From the NCBI GenBank assembly GCA_017996315.1, contig JAGOHE010000005.1, positions 1 to 35,788 of the forward strand: 35,788 bases of DNA. Direction: 5' to 3'. Below the pieces are notes generated by a model that was given only the letters and a program-made list of their open reading frames with translations, made no database searches and was not told where the DNA came from. The translations under genes and the position numbers were made by a program. This document shows positions 1-8,997 of this stretch, piece by piece. How positions within the stretch are numbered: position 1 is the stretch's first letter; every line of letters begins with the position of its first letter. Origin of the DNA: Kiritimatiellia bacterium (lineage in GTDB: Bacteria > Verrucomicrobiota > Kiritimatiellia > PWTM01).

Positions 1-2
1 TG

Positions 3-218
3 ATCGAGCGCGTGCGCGCGGGCGGCATCGAGGAAGTGGTTCTCGCGCTCAATACGGATGTGGAGAGCGACGCCACGGCTTCCTTCCTCCGGGACCGGCT
101 GCGGGCGTTCAACGTGCGCGTCACGCGCATCGCGTTCGGCCTTCCCGCCGGAAGCGGGATCGGCTATTCCGACCCGGTGACCCTCCAGCGCGCGCTGGAA
201 GGACGTCGCGAGTGGTAG
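3..218 (+). CDS. recR: Recombination protein RecR, C-terminal part (cut by window start)
   Basis: Seen: an open frame entering from the window edge gives about 71 residues containing EEVVLALNTDVESDATA, then a TRIAFGLPAGSGIGYSD stretch, ending TLQRALEGRREW. This is the end of the Toprim domain and the C-terminal segment of RecR. Family knowledge: RecR works with RecO and RecF to load RecA at single-strand gaps during recombinational repair in the cytoplasm. The helix-hairpin-helix, zinc-finger and first Toprim motifs lie upstream of the window. The stop overlaps the GTG start of the next gene, so the two are probably cotranscribed. The family call is secure from the C-terminal signature. Confidence 0.93.
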   Translation: MERVRAGGIEEVVLALNTDVESDATASFLRDRLRAFNVRVTRIAFGLPAGSGIGYSDPVTLQRALEGRREW

Positions 219-991
219 ACGGCCACGCCGCCATGGATTTTGCGGAACTCAGATTTTGGAGCGCGGCGCTGGACCGGTGGGGCCGGATGGCGGTGTATCT
301 TCCGCCCGGCCGGGGGCCGCATCCGGTGATCGTGCTGCTGCACGGATTGGGCGGCGACTCCGGATCCTGGGTGTTGGATTACGAAGTGCATACCCTGTTC
401 TCCCCCCTGCGTTCGATCGTGGTCATGCCGGACGCGGGGAACGGGTATTATGTGGATGATCCCCGTCCGGACGGTTGCGGGCGCACGGAGTCGTTCCTCA
501 TGCGGGACGTGCTCGGATGCGTGGATCGTCTTTTCCCCACGCGCACCGATCCGGCGCATCGCTCTGTGGCCGGAATCAGCATGGGCGGCTACGGCGCTCT
601 GATGCTGGCTCTGCGGCATCCGGATGTGTTCGGACGAGCAGCGGCGTTATCCCCATCGCTGTACTTTGGGCATGCGCCCCATCCGCGCGGAGCCGCCCTG
701 CCCACCCGCCTCGCGTCCGCTCTTCCGGATGGCGAATACGACTGCTTCCGACTCGCCGCCCGCGTTGGGTCCAGTCATCAGAAGCCGGATCTTTGGGTGT
801 CCGTGGGACGATCCGACGCGCATCTTGCCACCTGCCGCTCATTCCATGATCACCTCGGGGAACTCGGCTGGCCGCATGTGTATCGGGAATCGGAAGGCGG
901 CCACGACCGCGATTTCTGGGCGCGTGAGCTGCCAGCGCTTGTGGAATTTCTCACCCCCGCGGGCCGGGCGTCGTCCGAACCAACAGCGTAG
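212..991 (+). CDS. Alpha/beta-hydrolase esterase (esterase D / tributyrin esterase-like)
   Basis: A 259-residue protein with the putative-esterase fold. Visible features are the oxyanion region VLLHGLGGDSGSW, the nucleophile elbow GISMGGYG (Ser), a late Asp in VSVGRSDAHL and a late His in SEGGHDRDFW, so the Ser-Asp-His triad is complete. There is no signal peptide, so it is probably cytoplasmic. The family includes S-formylglutathione hydrolases, tributyrin esterases and acetyl-esterases, and the substrate cannot be read from sequence. The GTG start lies 8 bases after a GGAAGGA ribosome site and overlaps the recR stop. An ATG at 233 is the alternative start. It is convergent with the MFS gene downstream. 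Confidence 0.82.
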   Translation: MVDGHAAMDFAELRFWSAALDRWGRMAVYLPPGRGPHPVIVLLHGLGGDSGSWVLDYEVHTLFSPLRSIVVMPDAGNGYYVDDPRPDGCGRTESFLMRDVLGCVDRLFPTRTDPAHRSVAGISMGGYGALMLALRHPDVFGRAAALSPSLYFGHAPHPRGAALPTRLASALPDGEYDCFRLAARVGSSHQKPDLWVSVGRSDAHLATCRSFHDHLGELGWPHVYRESEGGHDRDFWARELPALVEFLTPAGRASSEPTA

Positions 992-1016
992 CGGACGCAG
1001 CCCCGATCCTGGGAAA

Positions 1017-2168
1017 TCAGCGACGCGCGCCTCGGGATTGAACCCACGATATCGCCGAGCAGAAGACCAGCACGGGCAGGATCATCGCCAGCAATCCGAT
1101 TGAACGTCCGTTGGAAGCCGGCAGAATCCATAATCCCATCAACCCCAGGAGCGGCCCCAGGGAGAACGCCGTTCCGATCAGGGCTTCATGCGCGCCGCCG
1201 GCGGCCGCGGACCCGCGGTGCAACGCCAGCCCGTAATACAACGCACCGTAATAGGCGCCCCCCATGCCGAATCCGAATATGATCTGGCCGAGAATAACCA
1301 TCGCAAACGATTCCGCGCCGGCCAGGATCATGCCGTAGCCAACGGGCACGGCGAGCGCGACGAACAGCACAACGTTGCGGCGGCCGTGCCATCCGGCCCA
1401 GACCCCGCCGGCCCAGAAGATGACCACTCGCATCCAGTCCAGTTGGCTGGCCCAAAATCCCGCCCATCGCACGGGAACCTGCAGATCCGACAGAATGCGC
1501 GGCAGGAGCGGTTGCACCGTGAAAGCGCTCAAGTACGCCGCCACCATGAGCAGGCGATGCCCGCGAAGCAGACGGCCCCATTCGGCGGGGGCCTCCGAGA
1601 GCGGTTCCATGTGCTCCGAACCATACTCATTCGGTTCGGATGGAAGCCGTCGGATCCATGCCCATGCGGAGATTTCCGCCAGCACACCCGCGACAAATAT
1701 GGCCGCGGTATTCCATTCCGCCAGCGCTCCGGACAGGCTCAGGCTCAGGGGCAGCGCGATGGCCCAGGCCAGATTGAATCGGCTGATTGACCGGATCATT
1801 CCCGTGGAGCATTCGCCTCCCGCCACGAAACTCTCCAGAATAGGCCAAAATGTGCCAAACACGGCGCCGCACAAGATGATGACCGGCACCACCACAACCG
1901 GCACAGGCCAGAGCGCCGCGGCGGCAGCCAACAGGCCCAGGGCCACGGCGACGCTTTCCAGATGCTTGCGGGATCCCCATGCGCGCGCGCACCGCTGACT
2001 GATCAACGCGCCCACCACATAGGCCAACCCGCACCCCAGCGAGATCCAGAGCTGCGCCGCATCGCCGAACCCGAACCGATTCGCGGTTATAAAAAATACT
2101 CCGCGGCCCAGCATGCCGGATGCCAGGCTTTGGTTGAAGGCCAGCGCAACAATGGGGAACTTTCGCAT
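1017..2168 (-). CDS. Major facilitator superfamily (MFS) transporter
   Basis: A 383-residue, very hydrophobic protein with about 11-12 predicted membrane segments in two halves separated by a polar loop (around residues 185-205, rich in E and P). It starts MRKFPIVALAFNQSLASGML. The second half carries glycine-rich helices (GQIIFGFGMGGAYYGALYYG) of the kind seen in MFS permeases. It sits in the inner membrane and the transported compound cannot be predicted. It is convergent with the esterase (25 bases between stops) and divergent from the Sel1-repeat gene, so it is probably transcribed alone. I saw no clear Shine-Dalgarno sequence before the ATG. Confidence 0.75.
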   Translation of the reverse strand: MRKFPIVALAFNQSLASGMLGRGVFFITANRFGFGDAAQLWISLGCGLAYVVGALISQRCARAWGSRKHLESVAVALGLLAAAAALWPVPVVVVPVIILCGAVFGTFWPILESFVAGGECSTGMIRSISRFNLAWAIALPLSLSLSGALAEWNTAAIFVAGVLAEISAWAWIRRLPSEPNEYGSEHMEPLSEAPAEWGRLLRGHRLLMVAAYLSAFTVQPLLPRILSDLQVPVRWAGFWASQLDWMRVVIFWAGGVWAGWHGRRNVVLFVALAVPVGYGMILAGAESFAMVILGQIIFGFGMGGAYYGALYYGLALHRGSAAAGGAHEALIGTAFSLGPLLGLMGLWILPASNGRSIGLLAMILPVLVFCSAISWVQSRGARR

Positions 2169-2283
2169 GAAAGAGCATCGAGTATAGGCGTCCCGACAGA
2201 AAATTCCCAGCCTCCGGACCTGCCGTCATGATCCGCCGACGGAACGACGGCGGGCTTGCCGGAGACCGGTCCGAACCGTTAGG

Positions 2284-3138
2284 ATGCGTGGGATGATGCA
2301 GCGGAGCATGGCGATTCTGGTACTGATCGGGTTGGCCCCGGCGACATGGGGATCATCCGATACCCCGCCGCTATCATCGCCGGCGACGCCGGCCGCTCCC
2401 GCCGAATCATCGGTCGCTCCCGCGGACTGGACGGATCTGTTCGACCGGGCCAAAGCCGGCGACACCGAATCGCTGGTCGAAATAGGCGATCGGCTTCACG
2501 CCGGACGCGGGGTTAGGGCGGATCCGGTCAAGGCCATGGAATACTGGACGCATGCCGCGCTGCGAGGCCATGCGGGAGCCAAGCGACGGATTGCCCTGAT
2601 GCTCCTGGAAGGACGCGTGGTGCCCGCCCATCCGGAAAAGGCCATGGCGCTATTGCGTCAGGCCGCCGAACAAAGCGACCTGGACTCCGTACGAATGCTG
2701 GCTGATCGGTACGCGTCGGGCCGCGATGTGGAACGCGATGCGGCGGAAGCGGTGCGCTGGCTGAAGGTCGGCGCGGACCTGGGCGATCTCGATTGCCGGA
2801 TGCGTCTGGCCTGGCACTTGGAGAATGGTTCCGGGATTGCGCGCGACCGGGAAGCGGCGTGGGAGCTGTATCGGGCGTGCGCGATGCAGGATCACGCCCC
2901 GGCATGGAACCGCATGGGCATCCTGCACGCGGATGGCCTCGGCGTACGCAAAGACCCGGTCGAGGCGTATCGCTGTTTTGCCCGCGCCGATCGGCTGGGA
3001 CTGAAGGAAGCCGCTCGAAACATGAGCGCCGTCGAATCCCGCGCCTCGTTTCTCGAGCGCCGCAGGATGCGCGCCATCGCGGCGGAAATTCCCGGGCCGG
3101 CCTCTGTGCCCGGGCAGTCTGAACCCGGAGAGCCCTGA
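2284..3138 (+). CDS. Exported Sel1-repeat (TPR-like) protein
   Basis: A 284-residue protein. The N-terminus (MRGMMQRSMAILVLIGLAPATWG) looks like a signal peptide, followed by a Pro/Ala/Ser-rich linker. Residues about 50-240 hold five or six Sel1-like repeats of about 36 residues with the usual A..YW..AA..GH..A pattern, for example DPVKAMEYWTHAALRGHAGA and DPVEAYRCFARADRLG. Sel1 repeats form alpha-helical solenoids that mediate protein-protein contacts and have no catalytic activity of their own. The predicted location is periplasm or outer face of the membrane. The stop is one base before the GTG of the NusG-like gene, so it is probably the first gene of the surface-polysaccharide operon. Several close ATGs (2284, 2293, 2296) make the exact start uncertain. 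Confidence 0.75.
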   Translation: MRGMMQRSMAILVLIGLAPATWGSSDTPPLSSPATPAAPAESSVAPADWTDLFDRAKAGDTESLVEIGDRLHAGRGVRADPVKAMEYWTHAALRGHAGAKRRIALMLLEGRVVPAHPEKAMALLRQAAEQSDLDSVRMLADRYASGRDVERDAAEAVRWLKVGADLGDLDCRMRLAWHLENGSGIARDREAAWELYRACAMQDHAPAWNRMGILHADGLGVRKDPVEAYRCFARADRLGLKEAARNMSAVESRASFLERRRMRAIAAEIPGPASVPGQSEPGEP

Positions 3139-3139
3139 C

Positions 3140-3718
3140 GTGGAAGAGCGCATGACTCTCATCGAGCCGGCGGACGAGCGATGGTATTGCCTCCGAACAG
3201 GACCCCGGCAGGAAGATCTGGCCTCGCGGAATCTCTCCCGTTTGAGCGGGGTCAGCACTTTCCTGCCGCGTATCCGGTTCCGGCGCGCCACGCGGCGGGG
3301 TCCGGTATGGTTCACCGAACCGCTGTTTCCGCGATATCTGTTCGCCCGGTTTGACCGGGCGAAGTCTCAGCGGTACGTCCTGCACACCCATGGGGTCACG
3401 GGCTGGGTGCATTTCGGCGACACCCCCGCCGACATTCCCGATGCGACGCTCATGCGCCTGCGGGATGAACTGGGCGAAAAGGAGATCAAGATTTTTGACC
3501 AGCCGCTGCAGCCGGGCGACCAGGCCACAGTGGTGGCAGGACCGATGCAGGGCATTGAAGTCGTGGTCCGCCACTTGTTGCCTTCCCCGGAGCGGGTGCG
3601 TGTATTGCTGGAATTTCTCGGTCGGGAAATGGAAGTGGAAATGCATCGCGACAATCTGGCCCTGCCCAAGCAACATCCGCTTCTGCGAACTCCGGCAGGT
3701 CCGAAGCGCCATCCATGA
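3140..3718 (+). CDS. NusG paralogue, RfaH/UpxY-like transcription antiterminator
   Basis: A 192-residue protein with a NusG N-terminal domain (WYCLRTGPRQE at about 15-25, PLFPRYLFARF at 61-71) and a C-terminal KOW-type segment (LQPGDQATVVAGPMQGIEVVV at about 130-150). Housekeeping NusG normally lies beside secE/rplK. Here the gene heads a polysaccharide region, as RfaH, UpxY and LoaP paralogues do. Those proteins ride RNA polymerase and prevent termination or pausing in long capsule or LPS operons, so a similar role here is inferred from context. The GTG start follows the Sel1 stop by one base, with an ATG four codons in as alternative. Its stop overlaps the next ATG by 4 bases, which suggests translational coupling. 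Confidence 0.82.
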   Translation: MEERMTLIEPADERWYCLRTGPRQEDLASRNLSRLSGVSTFLPRIRFRRATRRGPVWFTEPLFPRYLFARFDRAKSQRYVLHTHGVTGWVHFGDTPADIPDATLMRLRDELGEKEIKIFDQPLQPGDQATVVAGPMQGIEVVVRHLLPSPERVRVLLEFLGREMEVEMHRDNLALPKQHPLLRTPAGPKRHP

Positions 3719-5124
3719 GCGAGCGCAAGAATCTTTCCGGCGGTGGTATCGTCCGCTCGTTCCGTCCCTATCATCTTTGGACCATCGGCTGCGCCATGAA
3801 CGAAGCGGATTCCCGCCGGCTTTCCGAAGGTCTTCGCGAAGCCGGATGGCTTCCGTGCCCGGACCCGCGCAAAGCCGAACTGCTGATCCTCAACACCTGT
3901 GTCGTCCGACAGCAGGCGGAGGACCGGGCCCGCCGGCGGCTGGGGTATTGTTTCGAACTCAAGAAATACCACCCCGAGGTTCGCATTGCGCTCATGGGCT
4001 GCATGGTGGGATCCCGGGAGGGCCCTGCCGCCCGCGCGCGGGACGCATGGCCGGAGGTTGATTTCTTCGTCCCCCCGTCAGATCCCGAACCCCTGCTGCG
4101 CGTGCTGCGCGCAGAGCGCAAGGCACAAGCCCTTTCCGAATTGGAAACACTGCAGCAGGAGGCTCGGGTGCTCGATGCCTACGCGGCGCCCTCCCATCAC
4201 GCCCGGTCCACGGCCTCTTCCGCTCCCGCGGCGCCCTCGCCCGTGTGCGCACAGGTTCCCGTCGTCCTGGGCTGTTCGCATGCCTGCACCTACTGCATCA
4301 TCCCCTACCGCCGCGGCCGTGAACGCAGCCGGCCGGAGGCGGATGTGCTCGAAGAAGCCGCCCGGCTCTCCCGCGCCGGCGCTCGGGAGCTGGTTCTGCT
4401 GGGTCAGATCGTCGATCGGTATGGCCATGACCTCCCCGGCCATCCGACGCTGGATTCGCTGATCCGGGAGATCGCTCGCCTGCCCGATGTGTGGCGCATT
4501 CGGTTTCTGACCAGCCACCCGAACTATCTCACCGACGCCATGATTGACGCCGTCGCGCGGACGCCCAAGGCCTGTCCCCATTTTGAACTTCCGGTACAGG
4601 CGGGGGATGACGAAATACTTGAACGCATGCGGCGCGGATATACCGTGGATGATTTTCGAGTGCTGGTTGCCCGCATCCGCTCCCGCATCCCCACCGCCGC
4701 CATCCAAACCGACATGATCACCGGTTTTCCCGGAGAAACGACGGAACAATTCGAACGCTCCCTGGCGCTGTTGGAAGAATTGCGCCTGGACAAAGTGCAT
4801 CTGGCTAAATACTCCCCCCGCCCGGACACATACGCGGCGCGGCGATTCACGGACGATGTTCCTCCCGAAGAAAAAGAGCGCCGGCTGCGGCGGCTGGATG
4901 ACGCGCAGCGGACGATCCAGACCGAGAAAAATGCCCGGATTGAGGGGGGGATCGTCGAGGTGCTGGTCGAGGGCTATGACGAAAAAAGGGGCCGGTGGAG
5001 CGGGCGCGACCGCCATGACCGCTGGGTGTTTTTCCCGGACCCCCGCAACCGTCACGCATCCCTCGCCGCCGTGCGCATCACCCGCCCCGCCCCCTTCGCC
5101 ATGGTCGGAGAGCCCGCCGACTGA
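3715..5124 (+). CDS. miaB: MiaB-type radical SAM methylthiotransferase
   Basis: A 469-residue protein of normal family length. The N-terminal UPF0004 domain has three conserved cysteines (C26 in TIGCAMNE, C62 in LNTCVV, C96 in MGCMVG) for the auxiliary 4Fe-4S cluster. The radical SAM motif CSHACTYC (C187, C191, C194) binds the SAM cluster, and a TRAM-like RNA-binding domain lies at about 410-465. Family knowledge: MiaB adds a methylthio group to i6A37 of tRNAs. The usual MiaB motif GQNVNSYG is here GQIVDRYGHD (230-239), which sits between the MiaB and MtaB/RimO subgroups, so the exact substrate is less certain. Residues 150-178 form an unusual Ala/Ser/Pro/His-rich insert just before the radical SAM domain. 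The start overlaps the NusG-like stop (ATGA). Confidence 0.85.
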   Translation: MSERKNLSGGGIVRSFRPYHLWTIGCAMNEADSRRLSEGLREAGWLPCPDPRKAELLILNTCVVRQQAEDRARRRLGYCFELKKYHPEVRIALMGCMVGSREGPAARARDAWPEVDFFVPPSDPEPLLRVLRAERKAQALSELETLQQEARVLDAYAAPSHHARSTASSAPAAPSPVCAQVPVVLGCSHACTYCIIPYRRGRERSRPEADVLEEAARLSRAGARELVLLGQIVDRYGHDLPGHPTLDSLIREIARLPDVWRIRFLTSHPNYLTDAMIDAVARTPKACPHFELPVQAGDDEILERMRRGYTVDDFRVLVARIRSRIPTAAIQTDMITGFPGETTEQFERSLALLEELRLDKVHLAKYSPRPDTYAARRFTDDVPPEEKERRLRRLDDAQRTIQTEKNARIEGGIVEVLVEGYDEKRGRWSGRDRHDRWVFFPDPRNRHASLAAVRITRPAPFAMVGEPAD

Positions 5125-5214
5125 TTGTTCTCCTCCGTCCACGGCCCACGTCCCACCCCCCTTGCCGAGCGCGTACTGCCGGGGCCGCGCGGTGGACTAT
5201 GGAACCTGTAACCA

Positions 5215-6843
5215 TTGACCGTTCATCCGTGGGATCCGGCCATTCTTGCTCCGTACATCCGCTTCGACTACTCTCCCTTCGTGAACAGACCTCCGAGCGG
5301 TGACCCCGATACGTCCGCGCGTCCGGCTTGGGGCCGGATGCTGGTCAACTTGCTGTTTGCCAGCCTCGGGTATGTGGCAATCCGGATCGTCATCGCCCCG
5401 GTTCGGATCAAACTGTTGACCTCACTACTTTCTAAGGAGGACTACGCCCTCCTCACTCTGGCCATGCTGACGGTTTCCTTTGTCACATTAATCTCCTCGC
5501 TAGGCAGCCTCGAGTTCATGCTGCGAAAGATACCCGGTCGGGACCGCGGCTTTCAGTTTTCCACGTTGCGCACGATCATGTCCTTCTTCGGCCTGCTGGG
5601 GATCGTGATCGCGGCCCTCGGCGGTCTTGCGCTCATGGTTTGGACTCCGGCCCGATTTCCCCTGGGCAGGTCCGATGCTGTGGCTCTCGGCCTGATCCTG
5701 GTGCTGACCGTGCACCTCACTCAACTGGTCTATTTTCTCATGGGTCGCTCGGAATATGCCCATTCGCGCATGCTGATGCTGCTGTACGCCGACGCCTGGT
5801 TCCTGCCTCTGCTGGTCTTCATGGGTCGAATTCGGATCTCAATCAGTTTCATCCTCTGGCTATGGGTGATCTGGCTGTTCCTCAGCATGGCGGTCTCGCA
5901 ATCGCTGGTGAGCCTCCGGGAGGTTTTTCAACGATCCAGTCCGCGCGCGCGCCTCCGGCCCATTCTCGCGTTCGGCGTCCCGCTGTTGCCGATGATCATG
6001 GGGGAATGGATTTTCCAGGTGCAGGACCGGTATGTGCTGCTCGCCTTCACGAATCTCGATGCGCTGGCCAATTACACCCTCTGCTTCAACATCGCATGGG
6101 TCGGCGTCGGAACCGGCACATCACTCCTCGACGTGCTGGTGACCGAGTTCTACAAGGCGCGCAACCTGAGCGGATCCAGAACACTCGCGGAATTGCGCGC
6201 GTATCCGCCACTGCGGAAATCGTTCACGCTGATGCTCCGGTACGGCCTGATCCTGGCGGTCCCGATTGTGCTCGCGCTCTGGATTGCGCGGACTCCGATC
6301 GTTCTGCTCCTGAGCGATCCCAAGTTCGCCGACGCCGCGGAGCTGATGAAATGGGTGGCGCCGCTCCCCTTGTGCTACATCCTGGTCATCATATCGGGGC
6401 GGACCCTGATGGCCCTGGACCGCGGCATGCTGGTGGGCGCAAGCACGCTCGCCGCCGCCGGGGTGCATCTGACGCTGAGCGTGGTGCTGGCGCCCCGGCT
6501 GGGCGAGCGCGGCGTGGCGCTGGCCGGGTGCGCCGCCTATACCCTTCTGGCCATCCATCTGGGCATGCAGGCGCGCATCGTCCGATGGATCGACTGGAGC
6601 GAATTGCGTCCGATCCGTCTTGGGGTCTTCTTCCTCGTGACGGCGGCGGGACTCATTTGCGCCGTGCGATACGTGGCCGGCCATCATTTCTGGATTCTGG
6701 CTTCGGGCGGTGCGATATCCCTCGCCGCCCTGCTCCTTCTGGGCCTGGTCCGGAAGTCCGATGTGGATCACCTTTTGAGATCCGTCCAATCCCCGTCCGA
6801 GCCCGAAGAAGCGGCGCTTCAGGAGCCGTTCGCGCGCGATTAG
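5215..6843 (+). CDS. Wzx-like polysaccharide flippase / oligosaccharide exporter
   Basis: An integral membrane protein of up to 542 residues with about 12-14 hydrophobic helices spread along its length, the pattern of the MOP superfamily (Wzx/RfbX/MurJ-like). The early segment (LTSLLSKEDYALLTLAML) matches the helix 1-2 region of polysaccharide exporters. Such proteins flip lipid-linked sugar units across the inner membrane. This fits the neighbouring deacetylase, glycosyltransferase and acyltransferase genes. The start is uncertain: the frame opens at TTG 5215, but GTG 5281 or ATG 5338 would remove a polar, proline-rich leader and place the first helix nearer the N-terminus. No clear ribosome site precedes any of them. 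It ends in a 4-base overlap with the convergent deacetylase. Confidence 0.78.
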   Translation: MTVHPWDPAILAPYIRFDYSPFVNRPPSGDPDTSARPAWGRMLVNLLFASLGYVAIRIVIAPVRIKLLTSLLSKEDYALLTLAMLTVSFVTLISSLGSLEFMLRKIPGRDRGFQFSTLRTIMSFFGLLGIVIAALGGLALMVWTPARFPLGRSDAVALGLILVLTVHLTQLVYFLMGRSEYAHSRMLMLLYADAWFLPLLVFMGRIRISISFILWLWVIWLFLSMAVSQSLVSLREVFQRSSPRARLRPILAFGVPLLPMIMGEWIFQVQDRYVLLAFTNLDALANYTLCFNIAWVGVGTGTSLLDVLVTEFYKARNLSGSRTLAELRAYPPLRKSFTLMLRYGLILAVPIVLALWIARTPIVLLLSDPKFADAAELMKWVAPLPLCYILVIISGRTLMALDRGMLVGASTLAAAGVHLTLSVVLAPRLGERGVALAGCAAYTLLAIHLGMQARIVRWIDWSELRPIRLGVFFLVTAAGLICAVRYVAGHHFWILASGGAISLAALLLLGLVRKSDVDHLLRSVQSPSEPEEAALQEPFARD

Positions 6844-7580
6844 CGCCGCTGCCAAATCCGCTCCCCGCCCCTGCGCCGCACGTAGGAGCGGATTTTCATT
6901 TCAAGCCGCCTCACCCCGCCCACCATCATGTCGACTTGGGATGAATACAATGCCGACGCCTCGCATCGCGCGAGGAGGTCCTCGTCCGACAATTCCCATA
7001 CCGCGGGCACCCATCCTCTCCCGAACATGATCCGTCGACGGACGGCCAGAAACCGGGAGGCATAGGGAAAATCTTCATAATAGAGCAAGGTGGAGCCGCA
7101 GGCTTCCTCCGCCGCTCTTCGAAGCAGGATGTGGTCCACGTGACCCCCCACCCCCAACGGCGCCACCACCGCGTCCGCCTCCGGCAACGCCCGAATCTGA
7201 TCGCGCCATGCGGCCCACGCGCGATCCGCCGGATGCGGACGCGAAAAAACATCGGACAATTGGCGGTACAGCGGAACGCCGTCTTCCGGGTTCACCCGGT
7301 AAATGCAATCGGGTGTGGCCCCGTGCCAGACCTCCGCTCCCAGTCGCCGGCACGCATTCTGATCCTCTTCCCGACGCAAGGAAGCATCCGGACCAACTCC
7401 CCATTGCGCATGCAGCGATTGCGCCAATTCGGACAACACGCGCGGCGCGTCGCCGGCAGCGAGGGTGGCGACCAGAACCGATTCGCCCCTCCGTACCCGT
7501 GCGCATATCGCCCCCCCGCAGGAAAGCACCGCATCATCCAGATGCGGGGACAGGTAGATGGCATCGTAACGATTCTTCAC
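6840..7580 (-). CDS. PIG-L/LmbE family N-acetylglucosamine deacetylase-like protein
   Basis: A 246-residue protein with the zinc motif SPHLDDAVLSCGG (H13, D15, D16; a variant of the usual PHPDD) and a second metal motif HVDH in GVGGHVDHILLRRA. Both are typical of the PIG-L fold. Family members remove acetyl groups from GlcNAc in GPI precursors, mycothiol, bacillithiol and antibiotic or glycan substrates. Here the surroundings (flippase, glycosyltransferases, acyltransferase) point to a sugar in a surface glycan, which is inference. No signal peptide was seen, so it is probably cytoplasmic. It starts at GTG after an AAGGTGGAG ribosome site. It is the only minus-strand gene within the polysaccharide block. 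Confidence 0.85.
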   Translation of the reverse strand: MKNRYDAIYLSPHLDDAVLSCGGAICARVRRGESVLVATLAAGDAPRVLSELAQSLHAQWGVGPDASLRREEDQNACRRLGAEVWHGATPDCIYRVNPEDGVPLYRQLSDVFSRPHPADRAWAAWRDQIRALPEADAVVAPLGVGGHVDHILLRRAAEEACGSTLLYYEDFPYASRFLAVRRRIMFGRGWVPAVWELSDEDLLARCEASALYSSQVDMMVGGVRRLEMKIRSYVRRRGGERIWQRR

Positions 7581-7728
7581 GGCGTCTCCACCTTATGATA
7601 TTTTCCGGTTCGCCGACAAGTCGCCTCGATGGCCCGCCAGGGTCCGCCGATTCGACCGCTCAGAGGATTCATCCGGCAAATTGCCTCTTGCGGAGACCCG
7701 CCGGCTGTGTTTGACTCCGCTCCATCGC

Positions 7729-8910
7729 ATGAACAAATCCACCGGTCCCATGCTGGCCATGATGCGCCGTATCTTGCGGCGGCTGCGCGGAGTGAACGAG
7801 CGGGTGGTGACGCTGAACCCGCCCGCATCGGGCGCGCCCAAGGGCCGCGTACTGCTTTCCTATATCATTGACGGCGTCCTGGCGCCCACGGAGGCAAAGC
7901 TGCCCCATTCCCACCCCCACTTCTGGGAGACCCGCGCCATGGCCGAAGCCTTCCGGGACGAAGGTTACATCGTGGACGTCGTTCATTGGACCCGCCGGAA
8001 CCCCCCGCCGAGAACGGATTACGACGTCTATGTGGATGTACGCCGCAATTTCGACCGGTTTTCGAAACTCATGCCCGAGTCCTGCTTCAAGATCGCGCAC
8101 ATGGATACGGCTCACCACCGGGTCCATAACGGCAACCAAATGAAGCGGCTGGAGGAGCTCCGGCAGCGGAGCGGTATTGATCTGAAACCCTTCAAACTTG
8201 TCGAGCAGAACAGCGCGGCGGAACAGGCGGATTTGATCGTCGTCCTGGGCAATGAATTCACCATGAACACCTTTGCCTATGCGGGCAAGCCGATCCGGCG
8301 AATTCGGTTGTCCAACGCCTTCGCGTATCCTTTTCCAGAAACCAAGGATTTTTCCAAGGTCCGGCGTCGGTACCTCTGGCTGGGCAGCGAAGGATTTGTT
8401 CACAAGGGGCTCGATCTGGTATTGGAGGCCTTTGCCGGCATGCCGGAATCCCATTTGACGGTGTGCGGGCCGCTGAACCGCGAGCCGGCGTTTACCCGGG
8501 CGTTCCACCAGCTCCTTTTCAATACTCCGAATATTCACGCCGAGGGCTGGGTGGATGTTCATGGAGATCGTTTTCGTGATATCGCAGGTTCCTGCCTGGG
8601 GGGGGTGTACCCCTCCTGCTCCGAAGGCGGCGCAGGCTGTGTGATCACCATGATGCACACCGGGCTGATCCCGGTGGTCAGCCGGGAAGCCAGCGTGGAC
8701 ATCGAACCCGGCCGGGGTGTGATCCTGTCCGAATGTTCGGTGGAATCCATCCAAGCCTCCATACGGGAACTATCCGCCGGCTCCCCCGCTCGCCTCTCCG
8801 AAATGGCCCATTCCGCGTGGTCCTGGGTTCGGACTCATCACAGCCGGGAACGATTTCGGGCAGAATACCGGGTGCTGGTCCAGGACATTCCGGGAATGCG
8901 CTCAACCTGA
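7729..8910 (+). CDS. GT-B fold glycosyltransferase (GT4-like)
   Basis: About 393 residues. The C-terminal half has the layout of family 4 glycosyltransferases: RYLWLGSEGFVHKGLDLVLEAF (sugar-nucleotide domain entry), LTVCGPLN, NIHAEGWVDV, then YPSCSEGGAGCVITMMHTGL, in which the first Glu of the E-x7-E donor motif is kept but the second is not obvious. The N-terminal half (DGVLAPTEAKLPHSHPHFWETRAMAEAF) is a typical acceptor domain opening. It probably transfers a sugar during assembly of the surface glycan, and neither donor nor acceptor can be named. The frame is open from TTG 7681; I prefer ATG 7729 (MNKSTGPML). No ribosome site is evident for either. It is divergent from the deacetylase. Confidence 0.75.
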   Translation: MNKSTGPMLAMMRRILRRLRGVNERVVTLNPPASGAPKGRVLLSYIIDGVLAPTEAKLPHSHPHFWETRAMAEAFRDEGYIVDVVHWTRRNPPPRTDYDVYVDVRRNFDRFSKLMPESCFKIAHMDTAHHRVHNGNQMKRLEELRQRSGIDLKPFKLVEQNSAAEQADLIVVLGNEFTMNTFAYAGKPIRRIRLSNAFAYPFPETKDFSKVRRRYLWLGSEGFVHKGLDLVLEAFAGMPESHLTVCGPLNREPAFTRAFHQLLFNTPNIHAEGWVDVHGDRFRDIAGSCLGGVYPSCSEGGAGCVITMMHTGLIPVVSREASVDIEPGRGVILSECSVESIQASIRELSAGSPARLSEMAHSAWSWVRTHHSRERFRAEYRVLVQDIPGMRST

Positions 8911-8968
8911 CCGGCGGCAGGCTGGGGCGGAAGAGGCCATGCGGGCAATTCCGTTCGTCACTCGCCGC

Positions 8969-8997
8969 TTGATATCACCCGGTCTTTGGGTGAATAT
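8969..8997 (+). promoter_or_regulatory. Sigma70-type promoter with overlapping palindrome, upstream of the OmpW-like gene
   Basis: TTGATA (8969-8974), a 17-base spacer and GAATAT (8992-8997) form a good -35/-10 pair about 60 bases before the ATG at 9060. The spacer carries an inverted repeat, CACCC-ggtcttt-GGGTG, flanked by ATAT on both sides, so the palindrome spans the whole space between the hexamers as a repressor operator would. The inferred 5' leader of about 55 bases contains a further CGTG/CACG pairing before the AAAGGAG ribosome site. The promoter call is by eye only. Confidence 0.55.

Noticed and set aside
2233-2253. CCGCCG-N9-CGGCGG hairpin before the Sel1-repeat gene
   Set aside because: Short stem in very GC-rich DNA, no T-run and no clear relation to a promoter; likely chance.
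5431-5440. Perfect Shine-Dalgarno-like TCTAAGGAGG inside the flippase gene
   Set aside because: It encodes Ser-Lys-Glu-Asp of the conserved exporter sequence and no start codon lies at proper distance.
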